DNA from: Clostridia bacterium
GTDB taxonomy: Bacteria > Bacillota > Clostridia > Oscillospirales > Acutalibacteraceae
Direction: 5' to 3'
Length of the DNA stretch: 64,000 bases
NCBI GenBank assembly: GCA_017452785.1
Contig: JAFTLT010000003.1
Coordinates: 17,846 to 81,845, forward strand
Each line of letters starts with the position of its first letter. Position 1 is the first letter of the stretch. The notes beneath the pieces were generated by a model. The model saw nothing but the letters and a program-made list of their open reading frames with translations, was not told where the DNA came from and did no database searches. Positions 41,906-51,465 of the stretch are shown in pieces. The position numbers and the translations under genes were made by a program.

Positions 41906-43138
41906 TTATATACTATTTGCGGCACACATAGCCGTTGAAAATGCTATCTGCAAGTTAAAGCCGCCCGTGTACGCGTCAACATCGATAACCTCGCCTGCAA
42001 AATACAGTCCGCCAAGGCACTTTGACTCCATTGTTTTCGGGTCAATCTCTTTGACACTGACACCGCCTGAGGTAATTATGGCTTCTTCTATGGGACGAAG
42101 TGACATAACGGTCACTTTCAGGTCTTTGAGAATATTGACGAGCTTTGCCCTCATTTCTTTAGTAACCTGATTAACCTTTGTTGAAGGCTTGATACCTGTG
42201 AGCCTGACTATTACAGGCACTATCTTTTTGGGCAGAAGTGCATCAAGAGCATTGATGAAATTCTTGTTGGCATTTTCGAGAAAGTCTCTTTGTATACGCT
42301 TGTCCAGCTGTTCATAGGTGAGAGCCGGCTTTAAGTCAATGTGTATTTCATATTTTCTCGGTTTGACATCCTTCATATGTGAGCTTGCGCTTAAAATAAG
42401 GGGACCTGACACACCGAAGTGAGTAAATAGCATTTCACCGAAGTCTCTGTAAACCTCTTTATAGGAATTCATATCCATTACGCTGATTTCAACATTGCGA
42501 AGAGATAAGCCCTGAAGATCCATACAAAATCCTTCATGGCAGTTAAGGGGTACCAAAGAAGGCTTAGGCTCTGTAACAGTGTGACCTGCCTGCTTAGCAA
42601 GCTCATAACCGTCACCCGTTGAACCTGTGAGAGGATAAGACTTGCCGCCTGTTGCAATGAGCACAGCATCTGAGAAGTGTTCACTGCCGTCTTCGAGACG
42701 CACACCCTTGAGCTCACCGTCAGTTATAATCAGCTCGGTAACTCTGCCTTTTATTCGCTTTACGCCTGCATCCTGACTGTAGGCATTGAGGGCATCAACT
42801 ATATCCACAGCCTTATCCGAAACAGGGAAGACTCTGTTGCCACGCTCAACCTTTAAAGGCACGCCCATATCTTCAAAGAAGTCTATAGTGTCGCTTGGCA
42901 TAAACTTTGAAAAGGCACCGTATAAAAATCTGCCGTTAACGGGTACATTGGCTATAAGGTCATTTATGAGGCTCACATTGTTGGTCACATTGCAGCGACC
43001 CTTGCCCGTAATCATAACCTTGCGTGCAACCTTATCGTTTCTTTCAATAAGAAGCACATCATAGCCTTTTTCGCCTAAGGTGCCCGAAGCCATAAGACCT
43101 GCCGCACCTGCACCCACAACAATAACTTTTTTGCTCAT
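41906..43138 (-). CDS. HI0933/YhiN-type FAD-dependent flavoprotein
   Basis: 410 residues. N-terminal dinucleotide fold VIVVGAGAAGLMASGTLGEKG; the family motif RKVMITGKGRCNVTNN; ATGGKSYPLTGSTGDGYELA; and the C-terminal LYFAGEVIDVDAYTGGFNLQ that closes the FAD site. Members of COG2081 are soluble flavoproteins; the related BaiN was proposed to act on bile acids in gut Clostridia, but most members have no proven reaction. It is next to cmk–ispH, the usual Clostridial context. ATG at 43138 follows AGGAGATATAAA. Confidence 0.9.
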   Translation of the reverse strand: MSKKVIVVGAGAAGLMASGTLGEKGYDVLLIERNDKVARKVMITGKGRCNVTNNVSLINDLIANVPVNGRFLYGAFSKFMPSDTIDFFEDMGVPLKVERGNRVFPVSDKAVDIVDALNAYSQDAGVKRIKGRVTELIITDGELKGVRLEDGSEHFSDAVLIATGGKSYPLTGSTGDGYELAKQAGHTVTEPKPSLVPLNCHEGFCMDLQGLSLRNVEISVMDMNSYKEVYRDFGEMLFTHFGVSGPLILSASSHMKDVKPRKYEIHIDLKPALTYEQLDKRIQRDFLENANKNFINALDALLPKKIVPVIVRLTGIKPSTKVNQVTKEMRAKLVNILKDLKVTVMSLRPIEEAIITSGGVSVKEIDPKTMESKCLGGLYFAGEVIDVDAYTGGFNLQIAFSTAMCAANSI

Positions 43139-43250
43139 TTTATATCTCCTGAAATAAAATATACATCTAAATTATAATTATATATTAAAAGCATTGCGAT
43201 TTCAATAGAAAAGAAAGAAAATTAAAGTGAATTAAATCAGATAATATATA

Positions 43251-43280
43251 TTGACAGCCAATATATCCACAATATATAAT
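43251..43280 (+). promoter_or_regulatory. Sigma-A promoter of the secreted-protein gene
   Basis: Consensus -35 TTGACA (43251–43256), 18-bp spacer, consensus -10 TATAAT (43275–43280). About 100 bp of leader follows before the start at 43388, which has GAAAGGAG. Confidence 0.75.
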
Positions 43281-43387
43281 TAAGATGTAAATTATATAAA
43301 AGAGGTGATACCCATGTTTCGATAAAATCCGGTCTTGCTACAATTATAGTAATCACTATTACTATAAGTTCGAAAGGAGACTATATT

Positions 43388-44409
43388 ATGAAAAAGATAT
43401 TAACCTTAACTATTGCAACACTGTTTATCATTTCGTTATTACCCTTTTCATCCTTAGCTTCCTTCAGTGAAGACTTAGATATTGAAACAAAAGAAGTATT
43501 TACAAATGTTAGTTTTTCAAATAAAACAGATGAAGAGATTTTTGAAGAAAAAATGGAAGCATTTTCTCTTTCAGATAAAATGCGTGATATGATAAAAAAG
43601 CAAGCCCTTGATGCTGTTGTTGAATCTAACTCAATTACTGCAACAAAAACTCCTATTTTATAGAAAGTCACAGCAATTTAATCCAAACTGATAAGAACAC
43701 ATATAAAAACAGAGTTGAAACAGTAAAAGCCGAAAAAGAGCAAGTTTTTAATACTTTGCAAAATTTGGATTTGAGCTATAGAACTCTTGCAACAAGCAGC
43801 ACAGCATCAACCAGTCCCGATGTTACATATTCTGTTGATTCAGGAACACTGAATATGACTATAATGCTGATAACCTCAGATAACATTAATTACACATGTT
43901 TAGGTGTTTTTCAATGGGAAACAATGCCCATAAGTCGATATAAAGATGCCTTTGGACTTACAAGAGGCACCAATTTATCAATCGTAAATAATAGTGCATC
44001 CGGTGCCATTACAGAATACTATAGCGAAATTAATACATCCTTATCAGGCACTACTACTATCCCTCATCAAAACGATGTATCTTATAACTACCAAGATCTC
44101 GAACATTCGTCAGACGGACATGCTATGGAGTTTAATATTCCTGTTAGCTATGTGATACCATCTTCCTCAACACAATCACTAAGTATTATTTATAACGAAA
44201 TGTTAGGTTGTATTTCATATAATGGCATGATAGGTTTAGATAACATTGTTTCAGCGAATCATTTTTCTGTTTACGCCCATAAAATTAAAACAGTCTCTTT
44301 GCAATACATTGATTTTTCTGTGTCTTTCCCAACTAGTTTTACAATAGGAGGATTTGCCATTACAGATACGTACATACAAAGATCCACAAATCACACTTGG
44401 ATAAGATAA
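43388..44409 (+). pseudogene. Secreted protein of unknown function, split by one frameshift
   Basis: The first frame (43388–43663, 91 residues) starts with a clear signal peptide (MKKILTLTIATLFIISLLPF) and stops at TAG. In the -1 frame coding continues without a break: YFIESHSNLIQTDKNTYKNR, then VETVKAEKEQVF, into the frame ending at 44409. Joined, the product is about 340 residues: signal peptide, charged helical region, then a Ser/Thr-rich beta-type domain. A one-base loss near 43655 explains it, or a sequencing error. I do not recognise the family. AT-rich codon use differs from its neighbours, suggesting acquisition. It may form an operon with the small membrane protein that follows. Confidence 0.7.
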
Positions 44410-44426
44410 AATTAAGGAGCCTAACT

Positions 44427-44624
44427 ATGAGTACTATACTGTCACTATTAATCTATGCACCAATAATCATATGTCCTTTTACAACAATCTATTTTCTGGT
44501 CCTTGCTATTAAAGCAATAACAGACAAAGACACTTCGGAAAGTTGGAAAAAATACACATACATATCAGGGATTTCGTTATCATTGTGTATTTCAGTTATT
44601 TTCTTTCTTTTTGCTCTAAAATAA
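44427..44624 (+). CDS. Small two-helix membrane protein
   Basis: 65 residues from the ATG at 44427, which has AAGGAG eight bases upstream; a ten-codon upstream extension overlaps the preceding gene. Two membrane helices (about 3–27 and 42–62) flank a short charged loop (ITDKDTSESWKKYT). It follows the split secreted-protein gene by 17 bases and ends at a terminator, so the two are one transcript. No family recognised; a membrane partner or immunity-like role is conjecture. Confidence 0.65.
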   Translation: MSTILSLLIYAPIIICPFTTIYFLVLAIKAITDKDTSESWKKYTYISGISLSLCISVIFFLFALK

Positions 44625-44630
44625 AGCAAA

Positions 44631-44665
44631 GCAGGTCATTACATCAGTAGTGACCTGCATTTTTT
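44631..44665 (+). terminator. Terminator after the small membrane protein
   Basis: GCAGGTCATTAC ATCA GTAGTGACCTGC then ATTTTTT. Nearly the same stem occurs at 55925–55965 in repeat copy H. Its T-tract overlaps the stop of the convergent dipeptidase gene. Confidence 0.85.
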
Positions 44666-45521
44666 AGTTCTGAAATATCAACCCGGCATTTTCATAAAAC
44701 ACTTTTGCTACCACTTCTTCACTCATTCCCCTTGCAATAAGATAATCATAAAGTCTCTCCACATCATCCGCCGTTTTCAACTCATCACTCATATCAGCTC
44801 CGTCAAAGTCACTGCCGAGAGCTATGGAGTTTTCACCGCCGAGAGAAAGCAGATATTCAATATTATCCCTGACCCTCTCAAATACACTCCCCTTACCTAA
44901 AAACGGCGGATAAAAATTGAGGGCTATTAGTCCGCCTCTGGAAATTATCTCCTTAACTTGCCACTGCTTTAAGTTGCGTTTATGAGGGCATATGTCATAG
45001 CAATTGCTGTGTGAGGCTATAAAAGGCTTAGTTGCAATACTACAAACATCACGAAAGCCTTCTTCGTTAAGGTGAGAGACATCAACTATAATTTCGCAGT
45101 TTTCCATTTCTTTCACTGCTTCTTTTCCAAAAGGCTTCAAGTCGCCCTTTGCGTTCACTCCCGAAGCAAGGTCATTTTCACCGTTCCATGTAAGACTCAT
45201 CATTTTTACTCCTTGTTTTTTAAAATAGGCTATATTGTTTAAGTTGCCGCCGAGAGATGAAGCATTTTCAATTGTAAGGTTGGGCGTTATCCCACACTCT
45301 TTTATTTTTTCTTCATTTGCCTTATAAAAGCTGAGAAGCTCTTTGCAATAAGAAAAAGCAGGCTCCCCGTGAAGCTTGTCATCAAGCCACAATGCGAAGC
45401 ACTGCTCACGCTTTATAAATTTGTCCGAGCCGATTTTCACGGCAAGGGTACCACTGAAAAGGCTTATATTTTCACGGTACGCCTTGGTTACACTGTCACA
45501 GTGAAGATCAGAATACATCAT
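44664..45521 (-). CDS. Membrane dipeptidase (peptidase M19)
   Basis: 285 residues from the ATG at 45521 (a second ATG follows at once), inside the end of yraN and preceded by GGGAGG. Zinc motif DLHCDS near the N-terminus, the middle VDVSHLNEEGF and ASHSN blocks carrying zinc-binding His, and IALGSDFDGAD near the C-terminus. Renal-dipeptidase family enzyme that splits dipeptides, including D-residue substrates. No signal peptide, so it is cytosolic despite the family name. Overlap with yraN indicates co-expression. Confidence 0.9.
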   Translation of the reverse strand: MMYSDLHCDSVTKAYRENISLFSGTLAVKIGSDKFIKREQCFALWLDDKLHGEPAFSYCKELLSFYKANEEKIKECGITPNLTIENASSLGGNLNNIAYFKKQGVKMMSLTWNGENDLASGVNAKGDLKPFGKEAVKEMENCEIIVDVSHLNEEGFRDVCSIATKPFIASHSNCYDICPHKRNLKQWQVKEIISRGGLIALNFYPPFLGKGSVFERVRDNIEYLLSLGGENSIALGSDFDGADMSDELKTADDVERLYDYLIARGMSEEVVAKVFYENAGLIFQN

Positions 45522-45897
45522 AGCTGCCGGAAAAATCCTCCCCCTGAAATGCGCCTTCAATAAGCTCGAATTTTACAATTTCTCCGCCACTTTGCCACAG
45601 CTCAAACACATCAAAGCGTGGCTGTTTGTCCCTGTCATTTTCACTGAGATATTTCATTGCTGTCAGAGTCAGCTTTTTGATTTTTGCCCTGCCTACGCTG
45701 CTTGCAGGTCTTTCAATAGCTTTCACACTTCGGGTTTTGACCTCACAGAAAACCACATAAAAGTCGTTTTCGGCAATGACATCAATCTCACCGTAGCGTG
45801 AATGATAGTTTCGTGCCACTATCTCATAGTCCTTGCTTTTATAGTACTCTGCCGCAAAGCTTTCACCCAGAGCACCTGTTTTCTGAGTAGCGCCCAT
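45508..45897 (-). CDS. yraN: YraN/UPF0102 family endonuclease-like protein
   Basis: 129 residues; the ATG at 45897 (MGATQKTG) is preferred to a GTG three codons earlier. The family motifs are clear: GALGESFAAEYYKSKDYEIV, NYHSRYGEIDVIAEND and VVFCEVKTRS, the last two forming a restriction-endonuclease-like (PD-(D/E)xK) core. Precise function in bacteria is unresolved. Almost always next to rnhB, as here. Its stop lies inside the dipeptidase start region. Confidence 0.92.
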   Translation of the reverse strand: MGATQKTGALGESFAAEYYKSKDYEIVARNYHSRYGEIDVIAENDFYVVFCEVKTRSVKAIERPASSVGRAKIKKLTLTAMKYLSENDRDKQPRFDVFELWQSGGEIVKFELIEGAFQGEDFSGSYDVF

Positions 45898-45898
45898 A

Positions 45899-46498
45899 TC
45901 ATTCACCCAATATCTTTTTAAGGAAGGTGCGTCTGTGCTCAGGGCAGATGCCGTGCTCGGCTATCATCTCATAATGGAGCTTTGTGCCGTAGCCCTTGTG
46001 CTTTGCAAACTGATATTCGGGGTACTTTTCGTCCATTTCCAAACAATATCTGTCTCGTGTCACTTTTGCAAGTATTGATGCTGCCGCAATTGAAATGCTC
46101 TTTGCATCACCCTTAATTAAAGTACGCTCCTCAATAGAAAGACCCGGTTTACCGTTACCGTCTATAAGAGCTATGTCAGGTTTCAGAGAAAGACCCTCAA
46201 CAGCCTCACGCATAGCCTTGAATGTAGCCTGCAAGATGTTGATTTCGTCAATAGTCGCCGCATCTACCATTACTACAGAATATGCCAGAGCCTTATCTTT
46301 TATGATGTCATAAAGCATATCACGCTTTTTTTCGCTGAGCTTTTTTGAGTCATTGATACCCTCAATTTCACAGTCGAGAGGCAAAATTACAGCTGCAGCA
46401 CAAACAGGACCGCAAAGAGGCCCTCTGCCTGCCTCGTCAACACCGCAGACAACATTGAAGCCCTCTGCAATTGCTTGCTTTTCGTATTCGTATGTCAT
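45899..46498 (-). CDS. rnhB: Ribonuclease HII
   Basis: 199 residues. Catalytic acidic residues in GVDEAGRGPLCGPV (Asp and Glu), LIDGNGKPG (Asp) and the later AKVTRDRYCLEMDEKYP segment; the HKGYGTKLHYE tail is typical. Removes RNA primers and misincorporated ribonucleotides from DNA. It overlaps the first codons of yraN and heads a three-gene minus-strand unit rnhB–yraN–dipeptidase. Start: ATG after GAGGAAACAAAA. Confidence 0.95.
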   Translation of the reverse strand: MTYEYEKQAIAEGFNVVCGVDEAGRGPLCGPVCAAAVILPLDCEIEGINDSKKLSEKKRDMLYDIIKDKALAYSVVMVDAATIDEINILQATFKAMREAVEGLSLKPDIALIDGNGKPGLSIEERTLIKGDAKSISIAAASILAKVTRDRYCLEMDEKYPEYQFAKHKGYGTKLHYEMIAEHGICPEHRRTFLKKILGE

Positions 46499-46519
46499 TT
46501 TTGTTTCCTCGCTTTTCCC

Positions 46520-46846
46520 TTATTCTTTTATAAAAGCCTTGTCTTTTTCAGGCACACCGTCAGATATATAACGCTCAACTTTCATATGAAGATCATACTT
46601 TTCCCGAAGCTCAAGAATTTTTCTCATCATAGGTGACTTGTGGTGAATATCAAGTGCCTCCTGATTTATCCAGCTGTCAATTAAAAGCACCGTTTCGCTG
46701 TCGTTCATAGGAAAGAAATATTCATAGCGAAGGTTGCCTCTTTCCTTTCGGATTTCATCTACGGTTCCTGTGGAAATCATTTCTTCGGCAAACTTTCTTG
46801 CATTACCATTTTCACCTTTATAATAGATATTAACTGTTATAGCCAT
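46520..46846 (-). CDS. Antibiotic-biosynthesis-monooxygenase (ABM) fold protein
   Basis: 108 residues with the ferredoxin-like dimeric ABM pattern: MAITVNIYYKG strand, EMISTGTVDEIRKERGNLRYEYFF-type middle with the conserved Asn/Arg region, and LLIDSWINQEALDIHHKSP, whose W...H segment is diagnostic. Such small proteins act as quinol or haem monooxygenases or have no proven role. Upstream of rnhB by 21 bp on the same strand. Start has a weak ribosome site. Confidence 0.8.
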   Translation of the reverse strand: MAITVNIYYKGENGNARKFAEEMISTGTVDEIRKERGNLRYEYFFPMNDSETVLLIDSWINQEALDIHHKSPMMRKILELREKYDLHMKVERYISDGVPEKDKAFIKE

Positions 46847-46867
46847 AATCTACCTCTGTCTTTAATC

Positions 46868-46942
46868 AAACTTCCCTTAGCGGGAAAAGAGCTGTTTCCT
46901 CAGCCACACTCCCCCGCAATTCATAATTCCTAATTCATAATT
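46868..46942 (-). repeat. Repeat end, copy L
   Basis: CCCGCAATTCATAATTCCTA followed by ATTCATAATTATAA, a degenerate heptamer end of the composite family, between the ABM gene and the terminator at 46943. Confidence 0.5.
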
Positions 46943-46969
46943 ATAAAGCTGCCGCTTTCGCGACAGCTT
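46943..46969 (-). terminator. Terminator of the P-loop protein gene
   Basis: Minus-strand AAGCTGTCGC GAAA GCGGCAGCTT with one G–T pair, then TATAATT. Confidence 0.75.
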
Positions 46970-46980
46970 CGTGTTTGTTA

Positions 46981-47400
46981 TTATTCAAGAACTGTGCAGT
47001 AGTTGAAGATTGCTGCGGGAAGTTCGTCCTTATCAGCTGAGATTGTGAAAACGAAGTTCTTTTCGTGTGCTGATGAAAGCTCGTAAATCTTCTCAAGGAA
47101 TTCAGCAAGAGCTTCGTAGTTTCTGCCACCGATGCGAAGAGTTGCGTCAACGAGAACATCTGTGATGTCGTGGTTGCCTGCACATACACCTGCAAGGAAG
47201 CCGAAGAATGAAGCGTAGCCCTTAATCTCGTAATCGTCAGTTGCAATAAGTCTTGCCTGATAATTAACATCATATGTTAACTTGGTTTCTTTCTCCACGC
47301 AAACTACATTGCCCTTTGAAGTTTCAACGGCCTGGTTTACGCAAGAAATCAAGCGCTTAGTCTTTCCTGAACCTTTGTGTCCTAAAATAATAGAAATCAT
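46981..47400 (-). CDS. Small P-loop ATPase-like protein of unknown function
   Basis: 139 residues. Walker A GHKGSGKT (residues 7–14) at the very N-terminus; a Walker-B-like ITDVLVDATLRI in the middle. No further domain. Proteins like this are conserved in Clostridia and are sometimes mislabelled PilT; there is no pilus gene here. It lies downstream of pgi on the same strand (75 bp gap). Probably a cytosolic nucleotide-binding protein. ATG at 47400 follows AAAGGAGGAATTATAA. Confidence 0.8.
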   Translation of the reverse strand: MISIILGHKGSGKTKRLISCVNQAVETSKGNVVCVEKETKLTYDVNYQARLIATDDYEIKGYASFFGFLAGVCAGNHDITDVLVDATLRIGGRNYEALAEFLEKIYELSSAHEKNFVFTISADKDELPAAIFNYCTVLE

Positions 47401-47475
47401 TTATAATTCCTCCTTTTATTTATTGCTTCACAGGTGCTTTCAGGGCACCTGCTATTCAATTACACCTTTATTATA

Positions 47476-48816
47476 TCACTTACTGAGTCTTTCTTCAAGT
47501 ACTTCTTTCTCATTTTCATAGCCGGGTTTGCCTAAAAGTGCAAACATATTTCTCTTATAGCTTTCAACACCGGGCTGGTCAAAGGGATTTATGCCTAAAA
47601 CATAGCCTGAAATTGCGCAAGCCTTCTCAAAGAAATAAATGAGATAGCCAAGTGATGTTTCTGTCATGTCATCAGCCTTGATGATAATGTTGGGAACGCC
47701 GCCGTCATTGTGAGCGAGAACCGTACCCTGATATGCCTTTTCGTTAACGAAGGAAATACTCTTGCCTGTCAGGAAGTTAAGACCGTCAACATTTTCCGGA
47801 TCTTCCTTGATGAAGATTTCCTGCTTGGGCTTTTTGAAGGAAACAACTGTCTCAAACATAATTCTTTCGCCCTCCTGGATATACTGACCCAGTGAGTGAA
47901 GATCTGTTGAAAAAATTGCTGAAGTGGGGAAAAGTCCCTTGTTTTCCTTGCCTTCGCTTTCGCCGAAAAGCTGCTTGAGCCACTCATTCATCATTGTGAA
48001 GCAAGGCTCATAGCTGATGAACATTTCTGTTTTCTTGCCCTTATTGTAAAGAGCGTTTCTGATTGCTACATATTTATAGCAGTCATTTTCGTTTATATCA
48101 GTGCTCATAAGCTCTGCTCTTGCATTTGCAGCACCGAGCATAAGAGCATCAATATCAATTCCTGCCGCAGCAATGGGAAGAAGACCAACTGCTGTTAGCA
48201 CAGAGTATCTGCCGCCTACATCGTCGGGTACAACAAAGGTTTCATAGCCCTCTCTGTCAGCAAGGCTTTTAAGGGTACCCTTAGCTTTATCTGTGGTGAC
48301 AAAAATTCTTTCTGCAGCGCCCTCTTTGCCGTACTTCTCAGTGAGCATCTCACGGAAAATTCTGAAAGCGATTGCAGGCTCTGTGGTTGTGCCTGATTTT
48401 GAAATAACGTTGACGCTGAAATCTTTGCCGTCACAAATTTCAATAAGCTCACTGAGAGATGAGGATGAAATGCTGTTACCTGAGAAATAAATTGCAGGTG
48501 TGCCTTTGCGAAGATCGTTATAATTCTGACTCTTGATAAATTCAATTGCTGCTCTTGCACCGAGATATGAACCGCCGATGCCTATAACGATGAGAACGTC
48601 GCTGTTTTTCTTTATCTTTTCTGCTGCTGCCTTGATTCTTGCGAATTCTTCCTTGTCATAATCAACGGGAAGGTCAACCCAGCCTGTGAAATCGGAGCCT
48701 GCACCTGTTTTGCCGTGCAGAGCCTCGTGGGCCAATGTGATTTTATCCTGATATGAAAGGATTTCTTCGTCGCTTACAAAAGCAGAAACATACTTTTTCT
48801 TAAATTCTAATGACAT
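47476..48816 (-). CDS. pgi: Glucose-6-phosphate isomerase
   Basis: 446 residues, the short Firmicute form. [17 protein letters not shown] phosphate loop, [35 protein letters not shown] with the catalytic-site Arg, and [15 protein letters not shown]. The C-terminal [19 protein letters not shown] completes the active site with Lys. Interconverts glucose- and fructose-6-phosphate. It links upper glycolysis to the pgk–tpiA–gpmI genes elsewhere in the window. The start follows AGGAGTCCGGTTTA. Confidence 0.97.
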   Translation of the reverse strand: MSLEFKKKYVSAFVSDEEILSYQDKITLAHEALHGKTGAGSDFTGWVDLPVDYDKEEFARIKAAAEKIKKNSDVLIVIGIGGSYLGARAAIEFIKSQNYNDLRKGTPAIYFSGNSISSSSLSELIEICDGKDFSVNVISKSGTTTEPAIAFRIFREMLTEKYGKEGAAERIFVTTDKAKGTLKSLADREGYETFVVPDDVGGRYSVLTAVGLLPIAAAGIDIDALMLGAANARAELMSTDINENDCYKYVAIRNALYNKGKKTEMFISYEPCFTMMNEWLKQLFGESEGKENKGLFPTSAIFSTDLHSLGQYIQEGERIMFETVVSFKKPKQEIFIKEDPENVDGLNFLTGKSISFVNEKAYQGTVLAHNDGGVPNIIIKADDMTETSLGYLIYFFEKACAISGYVLGINPFDQPGVESYKRNMFALLGKPGYENEKEVLEERLSK

Positions 48817-48900
48817 TAAACCGGACTCCTAAATTAGTATATCTATTTGTTGTATTTTAATATAATTTTGACGATTTGTCAACCGATTGAACGATAATTA

Positions 48901-50052
48901 TTATGCACTTTTTGCAAGTGAGCGTAAAAATCTCACCATAATGTGCGTTATTTTTGTTTTTTCGACATTATTTTGGCTTATGAGATTATATTCACTTATG
49001 ACCTCTTCACCTATTTTCAGCTGTACTCTGCCGAGGATCTGATTTTTCTCCACGGGCGCCTCAACATCCTCACTTAAGGTTATAACTGTTTCTATTTTAC
49101 TCTTCTGCCCTGATGGCAGTGTAACAGACCCAAGGCCCTGAATCATAGGCTTTATGCTATCTTCAACACCTCTTAAAACTTTGACCTCACCAAATAAGGA
49201 GGAGTCTATCTGCGGTGTAAATGTTTCAAAATTTGCAAAGCCCCAGTTAAGCATTGCCTTTGCACCCTCGAAGCGGTCTGTGCTGTTCTGAGCTCCCATA
49301 ACCACGGCTATAAGATGAAGACCGTCTCTTTCGGCAGAAGCACTCAGGCAGTGACCTGCCTTTGATGTGGTGCCTGTTTTCAGTCCCGTGGTGCCACTGT
49401 AAAAGCGGACTAATTTATTTGTGTTGACAAGCTGTGTTTCTCCGCCACGAAGTGAATCCATCCACACTGTTGTGTAGGTTTTTATTCTCTCGTGAGAGAG
49501 CAGCTCCTTTGACATTATTGCAATATCCATAGCCGTTGTCAGGTGCTCTGTGGTGTCATCGTCAAGACCTGAGCAGTTAACAAAGTGAGTGTTTGTCATA
49601 CCCAGCTCAGCAGCCCTGTCATTCATCATTTTAACGAAGGCTTCTTCACTGCCTGCTATATGCTCACCTAAAGCCGTGCAGGCATCATTTGCACTGGCTA
49701 TTGCCGTGGCACGAAGAAGCTCGTCAACTGTCATAGTTTCACCCTCTTTGAGCCAGATCTGGCTGCCGCCTTTGCCTGCGGCAACATTGCTTGCCGTAAC
49801 TGTATCTGTCAGTGACATTTTGCCGCTGTCAAGAGCTTCCATAAATAAAAGCAGGGGCATTATCTTTGTCACCGATGCAGGATATAGCTTTTCGTTTTCA
49901 TTGAGACTATAGAGCACCTCACCGGTGGAAGCATCCATAAGCACGGCTGACTTTGCTTTGACATCAATAACAGTTTCCCCTTCGGCCTGTGAAATAATAC
50001 TAAAGGGCAGAATTAAAATTAAACACAGTAACATTAAGAAAAGTTTTTTCAC
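48901..50052 (-). CDS. D-Ala-D-Ala carboxypeptidase (DacF-like, PBP5 family)
   Basis: 383 residues. Signal peptide (1–23, QAEG), SxxK motif ASVTKI (about 60–65), SxN motif in AIASANDACTALGEHIAG, and KTG in GLKTGTTSKAGHC. C-terminal beta domain and an amphipathic end (about 365–383) likely to anchor the protein at the outer membrane face. Trims the terminal D-Ala of peptidoglycan stem peptides. DacF-type proteins act in spore cortex or vegetative wall; which applies here cannot be told. Start: ATG after TGAGGTGATATAAGT. Confidence 0.92.
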   Translation of the reverse strand: MKKLFLMLLCLILILPFSIISQAEGETVIDVKAKSAVLMDASTGEVLYSLNENEKLYPASVTKIMPLLLFMEALDSGKMSLTDTVTASNVAAGKGGSQIWLKEGETMTVDELLRATAIASANDACTALGEHIAGSEEAFVKMMNDRAAELGMTNTHFVNCSGLDDDTTEHLTTAMDIAIMSKELLSHERIKTYTTVWMDSLRGGETQLVNTNKLVRFYSGTTGLKTGTTSKAGHCLSASAERDGLHLIAVVMGAQNSTDRFEGAKAMLNWGFANFETFTPQIDSSLFGEVKVLRGVEDSIKPMIQGLGSVTLPSGQKSKIETVITLSEDVEAPVEKNQILGRVQLKIGEEVISEYNLISQNNVEKTKITHIMVRFLRSLAKSA

Positions 50053-50164
50053 TTATATCACCTCAATTATAAATATGAGAGTTTAAAAGCAAATAAAACT
50101 TGACCTTTAATCAATCGTGATATATAATTTCCATTGTATTATTAAGATCAACGAGGCTGAATAA

Positions 50165-51463
50165 ATGAAAGTAAAATTCTTTACCCTTGGCTGTAAGGTT
50201 AACCAGTATGAAACTCAGGCAATGGGCGAGGCACTGAAAAAATGGGGATATGAAACGGTAAACGGTGATGAAGATGCTGACATTTTTATTGTCAATTCCT
50301 GCACCGTTACGGCAGAGTCCGACAGAAAAACCCGTCAGGCTGTGCGCCGCTTTAAAAGGCAAAACCCAAACGGCATTGTTGTGCTCACGGGCTGTATGCC
50401 TCAGGCTTATCCCGAAAAGGCAAATGAGCTTATTGAAGCTGATATAATCCTCGGCAATAAGAATAATAAAGACCTGCCCGGAATGCTTGACAGATATATA
50501 AAATACGGCTCAAGAGTTTTTGAGGTCAGCGTACACAAAACGGGCGACAGATTTCAGGGTAACACCATATCAGGCTTTGATGAAAGAACAAGAGCCTATG
50601 TGAAAATTCAGGACGGCTGTAACCGCTTCTGCTCTTACTGCATTATCCCCTATTCACGCGGCAGAGTACGCTCAAAGCCACTTAGTGAGCTTAAAACAGA
50701 GCTTGAGGCTCTGAGCAAAAACGGATATAAGGAAGTAGTGCTCGTCGGCATCAACCTTTCCTCTTATGGTTCAGATATAGGCTGCACATTCCCTGAGGCA
50801 GTGAAAATTGCAAATGACACCGAGGGAATACTCCGTGTTCGCCTGGGCTCACTTGAACCTGACCACCTGACAGATGAGGTTATTGAAGCTCTCTCAGAGT
50901 GCAAAAAGCTCTGCCCTCAGTTTCACATTTCACTGCAAAGCGGCTGTGACAAGACACTAAAGGCAATGAACCGCCATTACACCGTCGATGAATATCGCTC
51001 AATTGCAAACAAGCTGCGTGAGTGTTTTCCTGACTGCACCCTCACAACAGATATTATGGTCGGCTTTGCCGGCGAAAGTGAGGAAGATTTCAATGAAAGT
51101 CTCTCTTTTGCAAAAGAGATTGCCTTTGAAAAGGTGCACATCTTCCCCTATTCTATAAGAAAAGGTACCCGTGCTGAAAAGCTGACAGGTCATCTTGACA
51201 AGCAGATTAAGGATGAACGCTGCAAAATACTCACCGCAGAAACGGATAAAATTAGAAGAGACTTCTTTAAAAAGCAAATCGGCAAAACCTACAGTGTGCT
51301 TATAGAGAGCAAAACCGATAACGATGGATATTACACAGGTCACACTGCAAACTATATCCCCGTAAAAGTAAAACTGCCACAGGATTTCTGCGGCAGCGTA
51401 GTTGATGTGATTATAACCGAAGTCAGCACTGACGATTGCTGCATAGGCAAATTCAAACAGTGA
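50165..51463 (+). CDS. mtaB: tRNA (t6A37) methylthiotransferase MtaB
   Basis: 432 residues. N-terminal MTTase domain with three cluster Cys (LGCKVNQYE, NSCTVT, TGCMPQ); radical-SAM cluster CNRFCSYCIIPYSRGRVRS; C-terminal TRAM domain (about 365–430). Adds a methylthio group to t6A at position 37 of ANN-decoding tRNAs. The start has only a weak ribosome site (ACGAGG). Divergent from the carboxypeptidase gene and convergent with tmcAL, the two stops being two bases apart. Confidence 0.95.
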   Translation: MKVKFFTLGCKVNQYETQAMGEALKKWGYETVNGDEDADIFIVNSCTVTAESDRKTRQAVRRFKRQNPNGIVVLTGCMPQAYPEKANELIEADIILGNKNNKDLPGMLDRYIKYGSRVFEVSVHKTGDRFQGNTISGFDERTRAYVKIQDGCNRFCSYCIIPYSRGRVRSKPLSELKTELEALSKNGYKEVVLVGINLSSYGSDIGCTFPEAVKIANDTEGILRVRLGSLEPDHLTDEVIEALSECKKLCPQFHISLQSGCDKTLKAMNRHYTVDEYRSIANKLRECFPDCTLTTDIMVGFAGESEEDFNESLSFAKEIAFEKVHIFPYSIRKGTRAEKLTGHLDKQIKDERCKILTAETDKIRRDFFKKQIGKTYSVLIESKTDNDGYYTGHTANYIPVKVKLPQDFCGSVVDVIITEVSTDDCCIGKFKQ

Positions 51464-51465
51464 TT

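Noticed and set aside
43314-43325. Three-codon frame (ATG TTT CGA TAA) after a good ribosome site, as a leader peptide
   Set aside because: Too short to support; no attenuator hairpin follows it and coding content around it is not convincing.
43640-43680. Programmed -1 frameshift joining the two halves of the secreted-protein gene
   Set aside because: The site (CCT ATT TTA TAG) is not a standard slippery heptamer and no downstream stimulatory hairpin is apparent; a one-base loss is simpler.
46981-47400. PilT-type twitching motility ATPase
   Set aside because: Only a Walker A is shared; at 139 residues it is far too short and no pilus genes are present.
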